From Gordionus sp. m RMFG-2023 (lineage: Eukaryota; Nematomorpha; Gordioida; Chordodea; Parachordodidae): DNA of 64,000 nt. Of this stretch, positions 33,039 through 44,459 are shown in pieces (position 1 is the first letter of the stretch; each line of letters starts with the position of its first letter). The position numbers were made by a program, and so were the translations under genes. Below the pieces are notes generated by a model that ran no database searches, was not told where the DNA came from, and saw nothing but the letters and a program-made list of their open reading frames with translations. Where the stretch lies: positions 24,219,561-24,283,560 of the forward strand of contig NC_088775.1 of the NCBI RefSeq assembly GCF_954871325.1. Reading direction: 5' to 3'.

Positions 33039-35832
33039 AATTTCGCGTTATTCAATGTCGAAACCTTTCATAATTTTTTTTCCGCTTCTGGATATATTTT
33101 GTTTGTTCTATAAATTATCGCATTAATTCATTTTTCTTGTACGTAGTCGTGTCATTTTACTCAATTAATTTAATTGTTTTATATCTTAAATAATTCGTGA
33201 GAAATATTACTTAAAATGTTTAATAAAAAAGAGACTGCAACGACTGGCTAAGATGACGAGGGGTTTCAGATAATGGATCTATGTCGAGGTGAAAGTTTTG
33301 GGTGTTAGATTATTATGGCTGACAATTAATTGTAGTATGCTTCTAATGTTCAATCATCTTATATAAATACTATGTTTGATGACGAAAAACAAAAATATTT
33401 GCTTTTCAAATAAAAAAATTTATCATTTTATCGAAATTAATAAAATTTCTAAAAAATAATAATATTCATGAATGGGAAAATTATAAAATATTGCATATTC
33501 ATAATTATATTTCGCACTATAGTAGTAATTTTATAAAGACAAGTTTGTTTTTGTCCCTAAAAAAAGTTCTTTTAGCTTAAATATTACTAAATTATTGAAT
33601 CTTTGGAAATATTTGCAGCTGAGGAGGGGGAGTGCTTAGAAATTAATAATTGTAGAATATTTTTCTTGAAAAATCATATTTATCTTATCAAAATTTTATT
33701 TCTAAATTCGGTGTTTATTAATTTATAATGTTGAAAATAGGGATATGAAAAATATAAAAACGATTAAAATGTAAAATAAAAAAACAAAAGAATTTAAAAT
33801 TTCTAATAAAAAATGAGAAATGGAACTTATAAGCTCGATTTAACAAAATGGGCAAATTATTAAATGATTGTGATAATTAAAAATTTACAACAAAATATTG
33901 TTAGATTATACCTGAGATGATTGATTAGTAGCTAGTTACTTTTGAAAAACATAATCGTTACATTATTGAAATATATCGAGAACTATCTGCACAAAATGGC
34001 CAAAAATTTAAAAATCCTGAAATAATGTAGATAATTAATATTTTCAAGTAGATAGGGTTAATTTCAGGTTCTTAAAAATTAAATAAGGTTTTTGGTTTAT
34101 TGGAAATTTTTCAAAACTCACGGATTCGTCAGGTTCAAATTCATACCCATGTATAAATGATGTTAAATTTATTGTGGGTTAAGAGATTCATGTAATTTCT
34201 GCATAAAGCTGATGACTCACCTGTGTCAAAAATATTTGTGACCATAAACCATAAACCTGTTTATAATTTGGATTGCACTAAGTATGATTCATCCTATAAA
34301 CAAATAATTGTATACAAATTCTTCCTTTATTCTATAAAAAAAATTTTAAGATCTTTCTTTCCATTCTATTCGGATATGTTGATATCAAAATTATAGTTAG
34401 CCAATGTGAACCCTATTGTATACCAGCTAATGGTTTATTTATAAGGTAAAAGAAACTACAATTATTGTAAAGATCTAGTAATCATATTGATGGGCATCTT
34501 TTATAATAACTTAAAATTACCTCACCGACAGGAACCAACTAATAGTCGAATTTCGATATAAAATACAATAAATTTACCCAAATCAGTTCTATTAAACATG
34601 GCCCAGCGCTGAAAAGTCGAGGTTAACATATATAAAGAACCATTTGGTCCTTATCGATAAAAATTGACTAAAACTATTTTTTTTAAATCGTTGAAAATAA
34701 ATTTATTTCATAATTCAAAAAAATAGTTTTTTTTATTATGAGGAGCATCTAAAATCTCGTTAGTAATCCTGAGTATCATTAAAAAATCAAAATAAGTGTT
34801 TATATGCTAAGTTCAATTCACTAAATATATAATAAATTTTCTTTTATATTTTTTTAAAAATTGTATTACAAAAATATATAACACAATATCCAATAATATA
34901 AAACAATGATTATTAAAGAAATTAATTTCCAATCCACCAAGTACTCCGTATTCAAGTTAGATTCTGATATAACTCTATGGCATCCTTTTCTGCTTTAACT
35001 CTAATCAAGAAAGTGGTAGGACTTTTTGAGCAGGAACTATCTTCGAAACTAGGTAAAACTATCAAAAGACTATTTTTGCCTTTTTTTTTGTAATTATAAA
35101 ATAAAATTATCTATAGAATAATTTTTCACCCTTTTTAAACATTAAAATCGTTTATAATAAAAAAAATATAGGTTCTGGGTAGTAACGCCTCACTCTTTTT
35201 GCAGAAAATGTAATGTAACTTTTATAAAACATTTACAAATTAATTTTTTTTTCTTTAAAATATTTTAAAGCCAGCTTAAAAGAGAGAAAATTTTATCGTG
35301 TCATTTTTGAATCGATAATTTGATATAATATTATAGGAAAATAAATTGGTGATCATGCTTATTTTAAAAATAAACATATAAGTTGCAATAAAAACCGGAA
35401 ATAAGCGAATTATCGGAAGAAAAAAAGTTTGTATGGACGGGGCTTATCGAGACAAAAACAAAATGTTTACATTCTTTTTCTAAAAAAAAGAAGAAATTTT
35501 GGATGGGTCAGAGCCTTTGTTGCCAGTATTAGATAATGATGCTAAGATTTTTGGAAAAATTTTAACGGAATTTGTTTTAGAATTAATAATTTGTTTAGAT
35601 GCAATTTTGTGTTTTTCAAGTTTAAACTTAACCATTTTTAACATTTCATGAGAGTTATTTTCTTATTTTTTTTGAATCAAGAAAATAATTATCGTTTAAT
35701 GTTAAAAGGAATAATAAAAAAGATCAGGCTTGGACTTGATCTTATTGAATATAGTACCTTAACTGGCTTTCTTTAAATAAGTATGCCAAATATGTTTTAT
35801 AAATTTTATAATTTTGGGCAACAAGGAGATAT
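33039..35832. other. Long AT-rich region, no gene or element recognised
   Basis: Nearly 2.8 kb with stop codons in every frame and no recognisable protein motif, tandem repeat or terminal inverted repeat. It may be host intergenic DNA or fully decayed elements. Confidence 0.45.
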
Positions 35833-35941
35833 AAATTAATTAGTGCTGTGAAGTAACGTCAAAAAAGTAACGTTGCGGGAACCAACATTAAAAACCTAAG
35901 ATTAACATGGTATTGGTTCAAAGTATTATATTGAATTTTTT

Positions 35942-38677
35942 CAGGGTTGGCATGTAGGTCAATTGACCGGTCAAAGGAGTATTTGATCGGTCAAATACTC
36001 TAAAATATTAATGGCGAATAAATATTTTGATATAATTAACTAGTATGCATTAAAAGCATGTTTATCAATCTTATTAGGTTACAATTATTTAAAAAATTAT
36101 TTGTATCATGAATGTTAAAAACAAAAGAATTTTTTTATTGTTAAAATATAAATATGTAATTTTTCTAAATATAGTAATATTTTTAGTTATTTTTTTTGCC
36201 TAATCATTGCCGTTTCTCGCCTTCTTTATTTTTTTCAATTCATTTTTCTTAAAAAAAATAAAAATACCCGATTTATTATAATCATAATATAATTTTTTCA
36301 TTCTTATTTTTTAATAAATTTAAATTTTATTTAATATTTAGCCGATTATAAATTATATTAATTCTCATTTGTTTTACTTACACTTGCTATATTTGGTTTT
36401 TAAAATTAATTTTCATTTTAATTGTTCTGGTCAGATTTACGGAATATTATTCAATTCTGGTAAAAAGTTATATATATTATATTATATTTATAATATTAAG
36501 AAATTATTGGAATAATTGGTCGATAATTATAAAATAGTTAAGATTGATTAACTTTACAATAATCAAAATCATTTTTTGTTAAATTTTAATATATTAGGGA
36601 TTATGGTCAAACCAAAGCATCATGTTTGGAAACATTTTCAAGAAGTAAGCGATGGTAAATCAGTTAAAGCGGTGCAAGATGTCCTATATCACCCACGTTG
36701 ATAGAATGGTCAAACATTTATTAAGCAGCTGTACTATGTGCCCTGTTATAATTAAGGAAAAATTTTATTCAAATTCCAAAATATCAACCTCTACAAAAAA
36801 TATCACAAATGTAATTTGTAATACTTCTATCTAAGTCTAACTCTAATGAAGAATTGGGTGAAATTAGTGAGAATGATTATCAAATGAACAATATTTTGTC
36901 TTGTGACTCAGGAGAATTTGATTCCATTATTTCTAATCAATCTACAAGCAAGGCGATTAAATATAAATCTCAATCTTGTATAACCGGTTTCATAGATAAA
37001 ATTAATCCCAAAGAAAAAAATGAGCTGGATCAATTGTTTGCAAAGGCTGTATATGCGAGCAATTTACCTTTCCACATCACTGAAAATCCCTACATCCAAG
37101 AATTTTTTAAAAAAATACGTCCTATTTACACATTACCCAGGAGAAGGCAGCTGGCTGGATATCTTCTGGACAAAGCGTCAGGTGATATGGAGGTGAGAAT
37201 TGCAGATATAATAGATAAAGCTCCTTACTTATCAATTGTATCAGATGGCTGGAGCAACATTAGAAACGAGAGTATTACTAATTTTATGGTGATGACGCCT
37301 GTTCCAGTGTTCTACAAATTTCTAAATACTGAGGAAAATCGCCATACGGCAGATTATATTGCCCAGGAATTTAAAAATGTAATTCATGAATTGAATCCGG
37401 TAAAAGTCTATTCTTTAGTTACTGATAATGCCGCTAACATGAAAGCAGCCTGGAGAATTCTAAAATCTGAATTTTTATAATCATATACAATGTTATGGTT
37501 GTGCAGCGCATACATTGCAGTTATTCTTTCACGATTTTGAACGCCTTCAGTGACCATATTTCAATAATTAAAAAAATTGTTAAATTTTTCAAGAATAAAC
37601 ACATACCAGCTGCAGTATTTTCCCGTAATAAGAATCTTCATGGCATACCATCTACATTAAGTACAATTAGCCAAACAAGATGGGCATCGTCAATAAAATG
37701 TATGGAGCAAATTCAAATATGCAAGAAAGCTCTAAAAGCATCAGTTGTTGAAGAAGCTGTTTGTGATATTTGTCCCATAGAAATTACCAATAATATATTA
37801 AACGAAGAATTTTGGACGAAAAATTTAAAATTTTTAGCTATACTCCAACCTTTAACTACCTCATTGTTGAAAGTGCAAGGGGATAAATGTACTTTGGCCC
37901 AAGTAAAAAACGAGATGCTTAATTTGGAAAAACACATAATACAATCATGCCATGATTCTATATTTTCTCCATCTCAAGAAAAAAAAATTAAGGTTATGTT
38001 TGAAAAGAGAAAAACTGATCTAAATACATGTGCTCACAATGCTGCTTATTTATTGGACCCCCAATATCAATGGGAGCATCTTACAATACTGAATTTGATG
38101 AAGCATGTAATATAATACAAGAATTGGGTATTTTACAAGGTGGTGATAATCAAAATATTTAGAGTAATATAGTAAATTTCAGAAGCAAAAGCGGTATATT
38201 TAATAGCCATAATATGTGAAAAGTTGTAACTTCCATAAGAAACAATCAAATTTCGGCCTCAAGTTGGTGGAATGCATTTTGCCCACCTTGCCCATTAAGA
38301 GAAGTCGCTAATATTTTACTAACATTTCCTAGTTCGACTTCTTCTTCTGAAAGAAATTGGTCGGTTTGGGGCAATATTCACACGAAAAACAGAAATAGAT
38401 TAAAGGCTTCTACAGCAGGAAAATGAGTAAGAGTGTATCATAATTTAAGATTGATTAAAAATATTAAAGAAAATAATGATATTGAATATGAATCGGAACA
38501 AGACTCTGCCACGGAGGGTGAAACATTGACTATAGAATGAATTAAAAAATATTATGATATTTATTATTATACATAGATTTATTATAATATTATATAAATG
38601 CAAAATAAAGTTAATATTGGTGTAAAAAACATTTATTTTGACCGAATTGTATTTGACCGGTCAAATGCACAACCCTG
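35942..38677 (+). mobile_element. hAT DNA transposon with recognisable transposase, nested in another hAT-type element
   Basis: Inverted ends CAGGGTTG and CAACCCTG with a perfect 8-bp duplication AATTTTTT (35934-35941 and 38678-38685). TTGACCGGTCAA palindromes or close variants lie near both ends (about 35958, 35985, 38655), likely transposase-binding sites. The transposase region 36603-38540 covers a BED finger, a DUF659-like domain and a C-terminal hAT dimerisation region. It is close to full family layout but disrupted, so the copy is probably inactive. Confidence 0.92.
36603..38540 (+). pseudogene. hAT transposase (BED finger, DUF659-like, hAT C-terminal dimerisation)
   Basis: Start MVKPKHHVWKHFQEVSDGKS, a BED-type finger beginning with aromatic HVWKHF; the finger cysteines continue in another frame (SSCTMCP), so there is a frameshift near 36660. 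The frame 36854-37480 holds SDGWSNIRNESITNF, the DUF659 signature of one hAT lineage, and TDNAANMKAAWRIL. A stop/frame change near 37480 leads to 37495-38115 (TRWASSIKCMEQI, LLDPQYQW). The C-terminal part, about 38160-38540, carries ASSWWNAF and SSSERNWSVWG, the dimerisation motif. Thus about three to four disruptions interrupt one transposase. No intron signals explain them well. It acted in the nucleus on the flanking TIRs. Confidence 0.88.
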
Positions 38678-39262
38678 AATTTTTTATATCTTCTATTTCT
38701 TGTTTTTCGCTATTGGTTTAACTATAATTGTTAATAAATTTAAAGAATAAAAAATAGTGATTTTAAAAACTTTGTTTAAATAATATATATATATATATGA
38801 AATAGTGGCGTAGCCAGGATTTATCCAATAACAAAATTTTACAGAGAATTTCATTATAGATTTTATTTATTATTAAAATACTATATATAACATCCCATTA
38901 TTTAACCAGATGTGTTGAGCACTAAGCGCTCTTGTTTGTCTGATCAAAATTTTGAAATTAATTGTTGCTAAAAATAAATAAAAAATTGTTACATAAAGAT
39001 GTTATTTTATAATATATTATAATTAAATATATAAACATTTTTTTTATAAAACGATCTTATATATTCTTTTTGTATAGTTTTATTTTATTATATATTGTCG
39101 GATAAAAATAAATATTATTTTTGTATATATTTAATTTTTTTAAGTAACGAGTAGCCCGTTACTTTTTTGAAAAGTCGGTAATGCGCGATATTTTTTAAAA
39201 AGGTAACGAGTAACGGTAACGCGTTTCTTTTTTGTAGTAACGTTTACAGCACTAAAATTAAT

Positions 39263-40132
39263 CCATTAAGCTTTATATGTATAAAATTTTATGAAGGTTT
39301 CATAATAAATACTTATTAATGGACAAATCGTATCTTTTCCTTATATATTATAGAAATTTCGAGTTTTAAAAATAACTTGGCATTTTGCTAATTTTAAAAA
39401 TATAAGTAAGAATTATGCAAAATATCAAATTTTAAGGGAAAATATTATCAAAGAGGGTTTAAATGCGGTTGATACAATGTCATTTTTAACAAACAGTACC
39501 GATAAATAAATGCTTCTATAAGAAGGAAAATAACAATTGAGCAATGAGCAGTTCGATATTCGCGAAAAATAGATTAAGGTGGTTTGATTGATCATGTTGA
39601 AGGGGACAAGATGATGAAGACAAGTTTATAGATTTTAATAACCATTGAAGGGGAGCCAATCCTGGAAGGGGGAGGCGAAAAAAAATGTTGATAACCATTT
39701 GTAGATATGAGGATACTATTTAAATGAGGAACTATTAACAAAACTTTAAAAAATGAGGCAATGACTAAACCCATGGATGAATCCATTAGTGAAAATGAAT
39801 CACTCTTTATTAACTCCTGTACACTATCCCAAATTTCATAAATTCATATAGATAACCTGACAATGTGACCGGCGTCTTCCCTTTTGTGACGGTGGCGTTA
39901 AGCAATATGGTCCCAGACGCATTCGAGGCCCTTACAAGTAATTGAAGTTTTCGGTTTTGTTTTAGGTAACAAAAACCCAAACCAACGTCTTTGAATTGCG
40001 AGAACTGCGTGTTAGAAATAAATAATTTTAAAAATATGGTTATGATTTGATTTGCATTTAGTCAAAAACCTGGTTCATATATAGAATTTAAAATCAAACC
40101 CTATGAGAAATGCAGTCCAAAATGTCGGTGAA
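39263..40132. other. AT-rich spacer, no gene recognised
   Basis: Short minus-strand frames near 39516-39786 have no motif I recognise and overlap each other in two frames; they are probably chance. No repeat structure is evident. Confidence 0.4.
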
Positions 40133-40140
40133 ATATATAT

Positions 40141-40528
40141 GTCGTAATTTTTAAAGGGATCATGACTATCCGGGATCTTCACGGGATTAAAAGGGATCCC
40201 TTTAAAATTTCAATTTTTTAAAGGATAAAGAACTATACGGTATTATCACTGGGGCAGAGATTGACCCCCAGTTGAATAAAACTTTTGATTAGCTATCGAA
40301 TGATACCCTATACTAGACATATCTTATATCATAAGGCCAAAAAAAACAAAATTGAAAATTAAAAACAACGAAACTCGTGGAAAACGCTTTTAAAATAAGA
40401 TTCCTCTTTATCACGATTAAAACGTGATACCGTATTATCATTCCTTAATTATCAACCCTAATTTTTTAGTTATCCCTTTAAATCCCGTGAAGATCCCGGA
40501 TAGTCATGATCCCTTTAAAAATTACGAC
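40141..40528. mobile_element. Foldback MITE with long terminal inverted repeats
   Basis: 388 bp with ends GTCGTAATTTTTAAAGGGAT and ATCCCTTTAAAAATTACGAC. The inverted match extends through CATGACTATCCGGGATCTTC and further motifs (CGGTATTATCA) on each side. AT repeats (ATATATAT) border both ends; because they are palindromic the exact target duplication is uncertain. The interior has no coding capacity. Superfamily unknown. Confidence 0.82.
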
Positions 40529-41329
40529 ATATATAATTATAATTCACTTAAATTTTTATAAATCTTATCAATAAAAAATTTGAGTTATAGGGGTCTAATC
40601 GTGACTACTTCTCTCAAAATATATTTGATAATTTAAACTAAAACGTGTTTTTTATTTTTATAAAAGTTTTTTAATCTAAGGTTTTTGAGTAAGTTTTTCA
40701 TTTAATTTTGAAACTTGATTTTTGGGTTACTCACTGAATCACGGGGAAATTTTTGATATTATTTTTTTTTATAAAATAATAAATAAATGATCATCTGCAT
40801 TTTGGTGGAAATTTTTATCATAATTCATTAATTTTACAATAAAACGGAGTATATTTAAAAATTTAAAAGTGAAAATTTTCATAATTCTTTAATTTCACAA
40901 TAAAAACAAGACGTGTTCTATGAAGCTATTAAGTTAGGACTATTAAATCAAATACTAAATTATTAATCAATTTTTTAGAATAAATTTTTTTGTGAGTAAG
41001 GTTGATATTTCAGAGAGGAAATAGTTATTTTTAGATTATAAATTAAAAGTAAGCACTTGTTTAATTTAGGGCATTGTTGGGTTTAAAATCTTTGAAATTG
41101 AATGACCCATAAAATTATATATAATTTAATTGATACTCAATATAATATTGTTTTCAGTTATTTAATTTTATTAAAATTGTATCACATAAATTACAAACAA
41201 TAAAATAGTTAGGACTATTAAATCAAATATTAAATAATTAATCAACTTAAAAAAACAAAAAAGAAAATATAATATTTTATGTTTTAATATATTTAAAAAT
41301 GTTTGAAAGATATATAATAATACTATAAA

Positions 41330-42640
41330 AAAAAGAACGGAGATGGTGTGACGCAGGGAAACAAAAATGAAAAAGGGACGTAAGTGTTGTCTAGGATAGC
41401 TCTTTGGCTAGAAGACTACCATTGAAACTGATATAATTAGCTTTGAGAATCGCTATGGATAATCGTTGACGAAGAAAAAAACCCTCTCGAGGTTCTTCTG
41501 AGAGTTTGCTGATTTGTGATCCTAAGTTTTTGAAAAATGCTAAGGCGAGTTTGCCGAAGGTGCCAAGAGTGGTTGATATGATTGGGATGAAGAAATGATC
41601 GTTCATTATTTCTGTGTATTTAGAAGTTTTAAGTTGTTCCTTCTGGTCAAGGATGTTGATGGCGTGGTTGGATGGGGCCAAGGGGTCAATACAGGAATAG
41701 TCCCATACCAAAAGTTAACCTCTCCTCCATGGGATTTGAGAGATCCCGTCAGGACGTTTACCGTCAGATCTAAAAAGACCCTGTGGTTCTAGAGTGGAAG
41801 GAATTTGGGCGGATTTCAGTGCATGTTGGATGATTGTATCACATTGCTTGTGTCTGATGAATCGTCCATTGCAGGAGCGACAATGTAAACTATGTCTACC
41901 CTTAGAGTCAACTGGCGAGTTGCACCCTGAGCAGATGTGAGGGTGAGTGATGGAACAATTTAGACGAATGCCGATGGCGTGGGTAAATTCATTGTTGGAT
42001 AGTTGAAGCTCCCGTACCATTGAGCAGGGAAGAGAATAGGGTGCGGTCGGTAGATTGCATGCTAGATAAGAGTTTCAACGCAGCGAGCAACCACTGATGC
42101 ATCCCAGTCTTTCTGTCTATAGGTTGTGGGGGGATGAGAATCAGCCTTGATCCTTGTTTTCCAAATATCCATAGCCACGATTAAGGAAAGGTCTTCTTTA
42201 GAATTATGGGCGGTGGTTATTGGCTTTGTCAAGAGACTACTCGATATGAAAGTAGTTATTGCTAAGTCATGTGGAGATCTGATGCCGAGACCAACAAATT
42301 TGGTTGGAAGAGTTACTTGGGCCCAAGCGGTTTCGTTGAATCTGATATTTACTATTTTTTCGGATAAGTCCTTTATTCCTTTTTCGTAAGTTTGGAGAGG
42401 AATAGGATATTTAAAAATTGGTGTTGACCGAAGTGCGTAAAGAATCCTTGGTAAAAAAAGAAATTTTTTAGCAAAAAAAGGACTTGTGTGATGGAAGAAG
42501 TGTAAAGATGTCCTCCAGTTTAAGGAGTATGTCAAGTGTGGAATGAAGAAAGGTGCTTATTGCCTCGTACAGGCGATCCTAGATGTGTTAATTCAACGCT
42601 TGATGTGAATTTGAAATCGTGAGTGTTGGGAGCATTAGAA
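41330..42640 (-). mobile_element. 3' fragment of a non-LTR retrotransposon (LINE)
   Basis: Minus-strand fragment with only the end of reverse transcriptase and the following C-terminal region; 5' truncation is usual for LINEs. The 3' side passes through about 60 bp of untranslated sequence to a T-rich tract on the plus strand (A-rich on the coding strand) near 41330. No target duplication was identified, since the flanks are themselves repeats. The fragment cannot be mobile. Confidence 0.85.
41391..42600 (-). pseudogene. LINE ORF2 remnant: end of reverse transcriptase plus C-terminal Cys/His region
   Basis: In order on the minus strand: LTHLGSPVRG (RT palm end) near 42590, then the frame 42062-42535 with LYALRSTPIF and LGIRSPHDLA, typical of the RT thumb region in a LINE family common in invertebrates. 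Frame 41715-42020 holds a Cys/His cluster CSGCNSPVDSKGRHSLHCRS and LFRSDGKRPDGIS; frame 41391-41711 continues VWDYSCIDPLAPSN and ends LSIAILKANYIS. These match one ancestral frame now split by about two to three frameshifts or stops (near 42540, 42020-42060 and 41712). The SDGKRPDG and VWDxxCxDPLAPS motifs recur in this family after RT; their function is unclear, possibly a nuclease. Confidence 0.85.
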
Positions 42641-43034
42641 TTTAAATGTGAGAATTAGTTATTTTTAGATTTAAAAGTAAGCACTTGTTTAATTTGGGCA
42701 TCGTTGGGTTTAAAATCGTTGAAATTGAATGATCCATAAAATTAAATATAATTTAATTGATACTTTTATATATAATATTGTTTTCAGTTATTTTAAATTG
42801 TATCGCTTAAATTATTAAAATACCAAATTAGACAATTTATAGCTAAATTGTAAAAATTAAAATATGTCTTCATTCTAACAGACCAAATAATAAAAAATAA
42901 ATTTAAAATAAATAAATAAAAAAAAATAATGTTAAAAATTTCCCCGTGATTCATTGAGTTACCGATTTTTGTATCGATTATATTTTAATAAAAAGTAAAA
43001 TGCTATTATTGATATTTTTTAAAAGTAGCATACT

Positions 43035-43165
43035 ATAGTTTCTTAGTGTTGTTAAACAACTCGATTTCTGTCTATCTTTAAAATCGGTGAACTCAAAATT
43101 TTATTCTGAAAAATATTATACATACCTGAGGATTTTGCCAATAGACGAGTTATAGATACTATTTT
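43035..43165 (+). repeat. Partial copy of the TAGTGTTGTTAA hAT-type MITE
   Basis: Begins TTAGTGTTGTTAAACAACTCG at about 43042 and continues with TTTAAAATCGG, as at 15277 and 46145, but no intact right end follows. One-ended relic. Confidence 0.5.
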
Positions 43166-43199
43166 TTAAATGTAACGTTTTTTAAAAAATTATATTAAA

Positions 43200-43500
43200 A
43201 AATGTTTTCTCAAGAGCTAACAAGGACCAGTCCAAATTTTAAAAAATAAATTTTGGTCCAACCCGGATGGTTTTTTTTCAAAAAACATCGGCCAGCCCAG
43301 GTTATTTTTAGGTCTGACCCGGACTCTTTTAATTTCTAGAGATAAAAATGGCGATTTAAAATATATGACCTGGCCCGTGTATTTTATTTAGGCCCGGCCC
43401 AGGTATAAAAAAATTTCTTAGGCCCGGGTATGTTTAAAAAAATTAAAATACGGCAGGTCATTGAATAAAATATTGCAGCCTAAATTATACTTTTTTTAAA
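43200..43500. repeat. Degenerate GGCCCGG/CCAGCCCGG repeats
   Basis: Several copies of a GC-rich motif (GGCCCGGCCCAGGT, GGTCTGACCCGGAC, GGCCCGGGTATG) separated by A/T runs, out of keeping with the AT-rich surroundings. Similar motifs appear near 7340-7520 and 56370-56460. Purpose unknown; probably one dispersed repeat family. Confidence 0.55.
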
Positions 43501-44137
43501 AATTGGGATGTTTTTTTTATTTAGTTCCCCTTATTTATTTTAACTTTACCTAAATAAAATATTATATTTACGAATAAGATGTGATTATTTCGATTTCCAT
43601 TTCAAGTTTTAAATAAGTGAATGAACGCGATCGTGAACGAAGTTTGTTTTTTTATGGAAAAAAAAGATGAACGACGTCCCATTTTTGAAGAACTTTACAA
43701 TAGCCCAAATAAAATAAATGGTTTATAGTAACTCCTACAGGGAACTAATATTATTCTTACCAAATCTAAAATATGCCCAAAAAGTATAATATCATTTTAA
43801 AATCTTCAAGTTCTAATTTAAAGAGACATTTGATTGTAATATTTATTATTATATAATATAATTATAAGCAGCCGGTTAATTATAACAAATAATTCTTTGT
43901 ATCATAGCAGATTCATTATAATCATACCATCGGTATTTTTAAATTACTTTTAATCCTCAATTTGTTAAAATATTAATTACTACTTTTTAGGCATGACGGT
44001 CCATTACTTGAATACAGTCGCATTAGATTAAGAAGGAAAATCGGCATGTTAGCTTGCCAATGGTTAACTAGCAAACAAACATTTCATTATTTAACAAAAA
44101 CAATTCCAAACCTTCTCAACAAATTTAAAATACATAA
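43501..44137. other. AT-rich spacer, no gene recognised
   Basis: No frame, repeat or RNA gene is visible. Confidence 0.35.
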
Positions 44138-44138
44138 T

Positions 44139-44167
44139 TGCAGTGACATTATATGTCACTGCAATTA
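44139..44167. repeat. Near-perfect 29-bp palindrome
   Basis: ATTGCAGTGACAT, then TAT, then ATGTCACTGCAAT: 13-bp arms with a 3-bp centre. It directly abuts the MITE at 44168. Confidence 0.85.
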
Positions 44168-44457
44168 TAGTTGGGTAATGGCTAAATGTCGGCTCAATCT
44201 TCAGGCGCTTGCCAGATGAAATCTGTTAACATTAAGTTGTTTTAATTTATATTAGTTTCTTCCAAATTTGAGCGGGTATATTGTGATAGTTTGGAGCTAA
44301 AAACTTGGCTTATGCGATTTTTAGCCGTCTAAAAATCAGGCTTTAACAAAAATCTTTAAATGCATTTAAGGATTTTATTCGCCCAAAATTTTGAGCAAAT
44401 GTTAAACCCTGCTAAAAATAGGTTTAAATGGCTAAAAATATAGTAATTACCCAACTA
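44168..44457. mobile_element. MITE with TAGTTGGGTAAT inverted ends and TA flanks
   Basis: 290 bp; ends TAGTTGGGTAATGGCTAAA and TAATTACCCAACTA, each bordered by TA (44166-44167 and 44458-44459). The right inner part repeats GGCTAAAAAT. A TA duplication suggests the Tc1/mariner-pogo group. No coding capacity. Confidence 0.7.
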
Positions 44458-44459
44458 TA

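Larger units (their letters stand above)
35841..39254. mobile_element. Outer hAT-type element, non-autonomous, host of a second hAT
   Basis: Inverted ends TAGTGCTGTGAAGTAACG and CGTTTACAGCACTA with subterminal AAGTAACG/CGTTACT motifs. A perfect 8-bp duplication AAATTAAT flanks it (35833-35840 and 39255-39262). Its own sequence is about 100 bp on the left and 570 bp on the right of a nested hAT (35942-38677), with no coding frame. The right part carries a stray AGTGGCGTAGCCAGG end near 38806 from the family seen at 371-775, and several GTAACG motifs near the right end. Confidence 0.87.
40718..42972. mobile_element. Composite repeat with mirrored outer ends enclosing a LINE fragment
   Basis: About 70 bp at 40718-40790 (GAATCACGGGGAAATTTTT core, then TATTATTTTTTTTTAT) recurs inverted at about 42895-42972 (AAAAATTTCCCCGTGATTC). 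Inside, about 145 bp at 41029-41172 (AAAGTAAGCACTTGTTTAAT core) recurs as a direct repeat at 42655-42798. The LINE fragment lies between the two direct repeats. This could be a non-autonomous DNA element that received a LINE and was partly duplicated. Limits are approximate. Confidence 0.55.
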
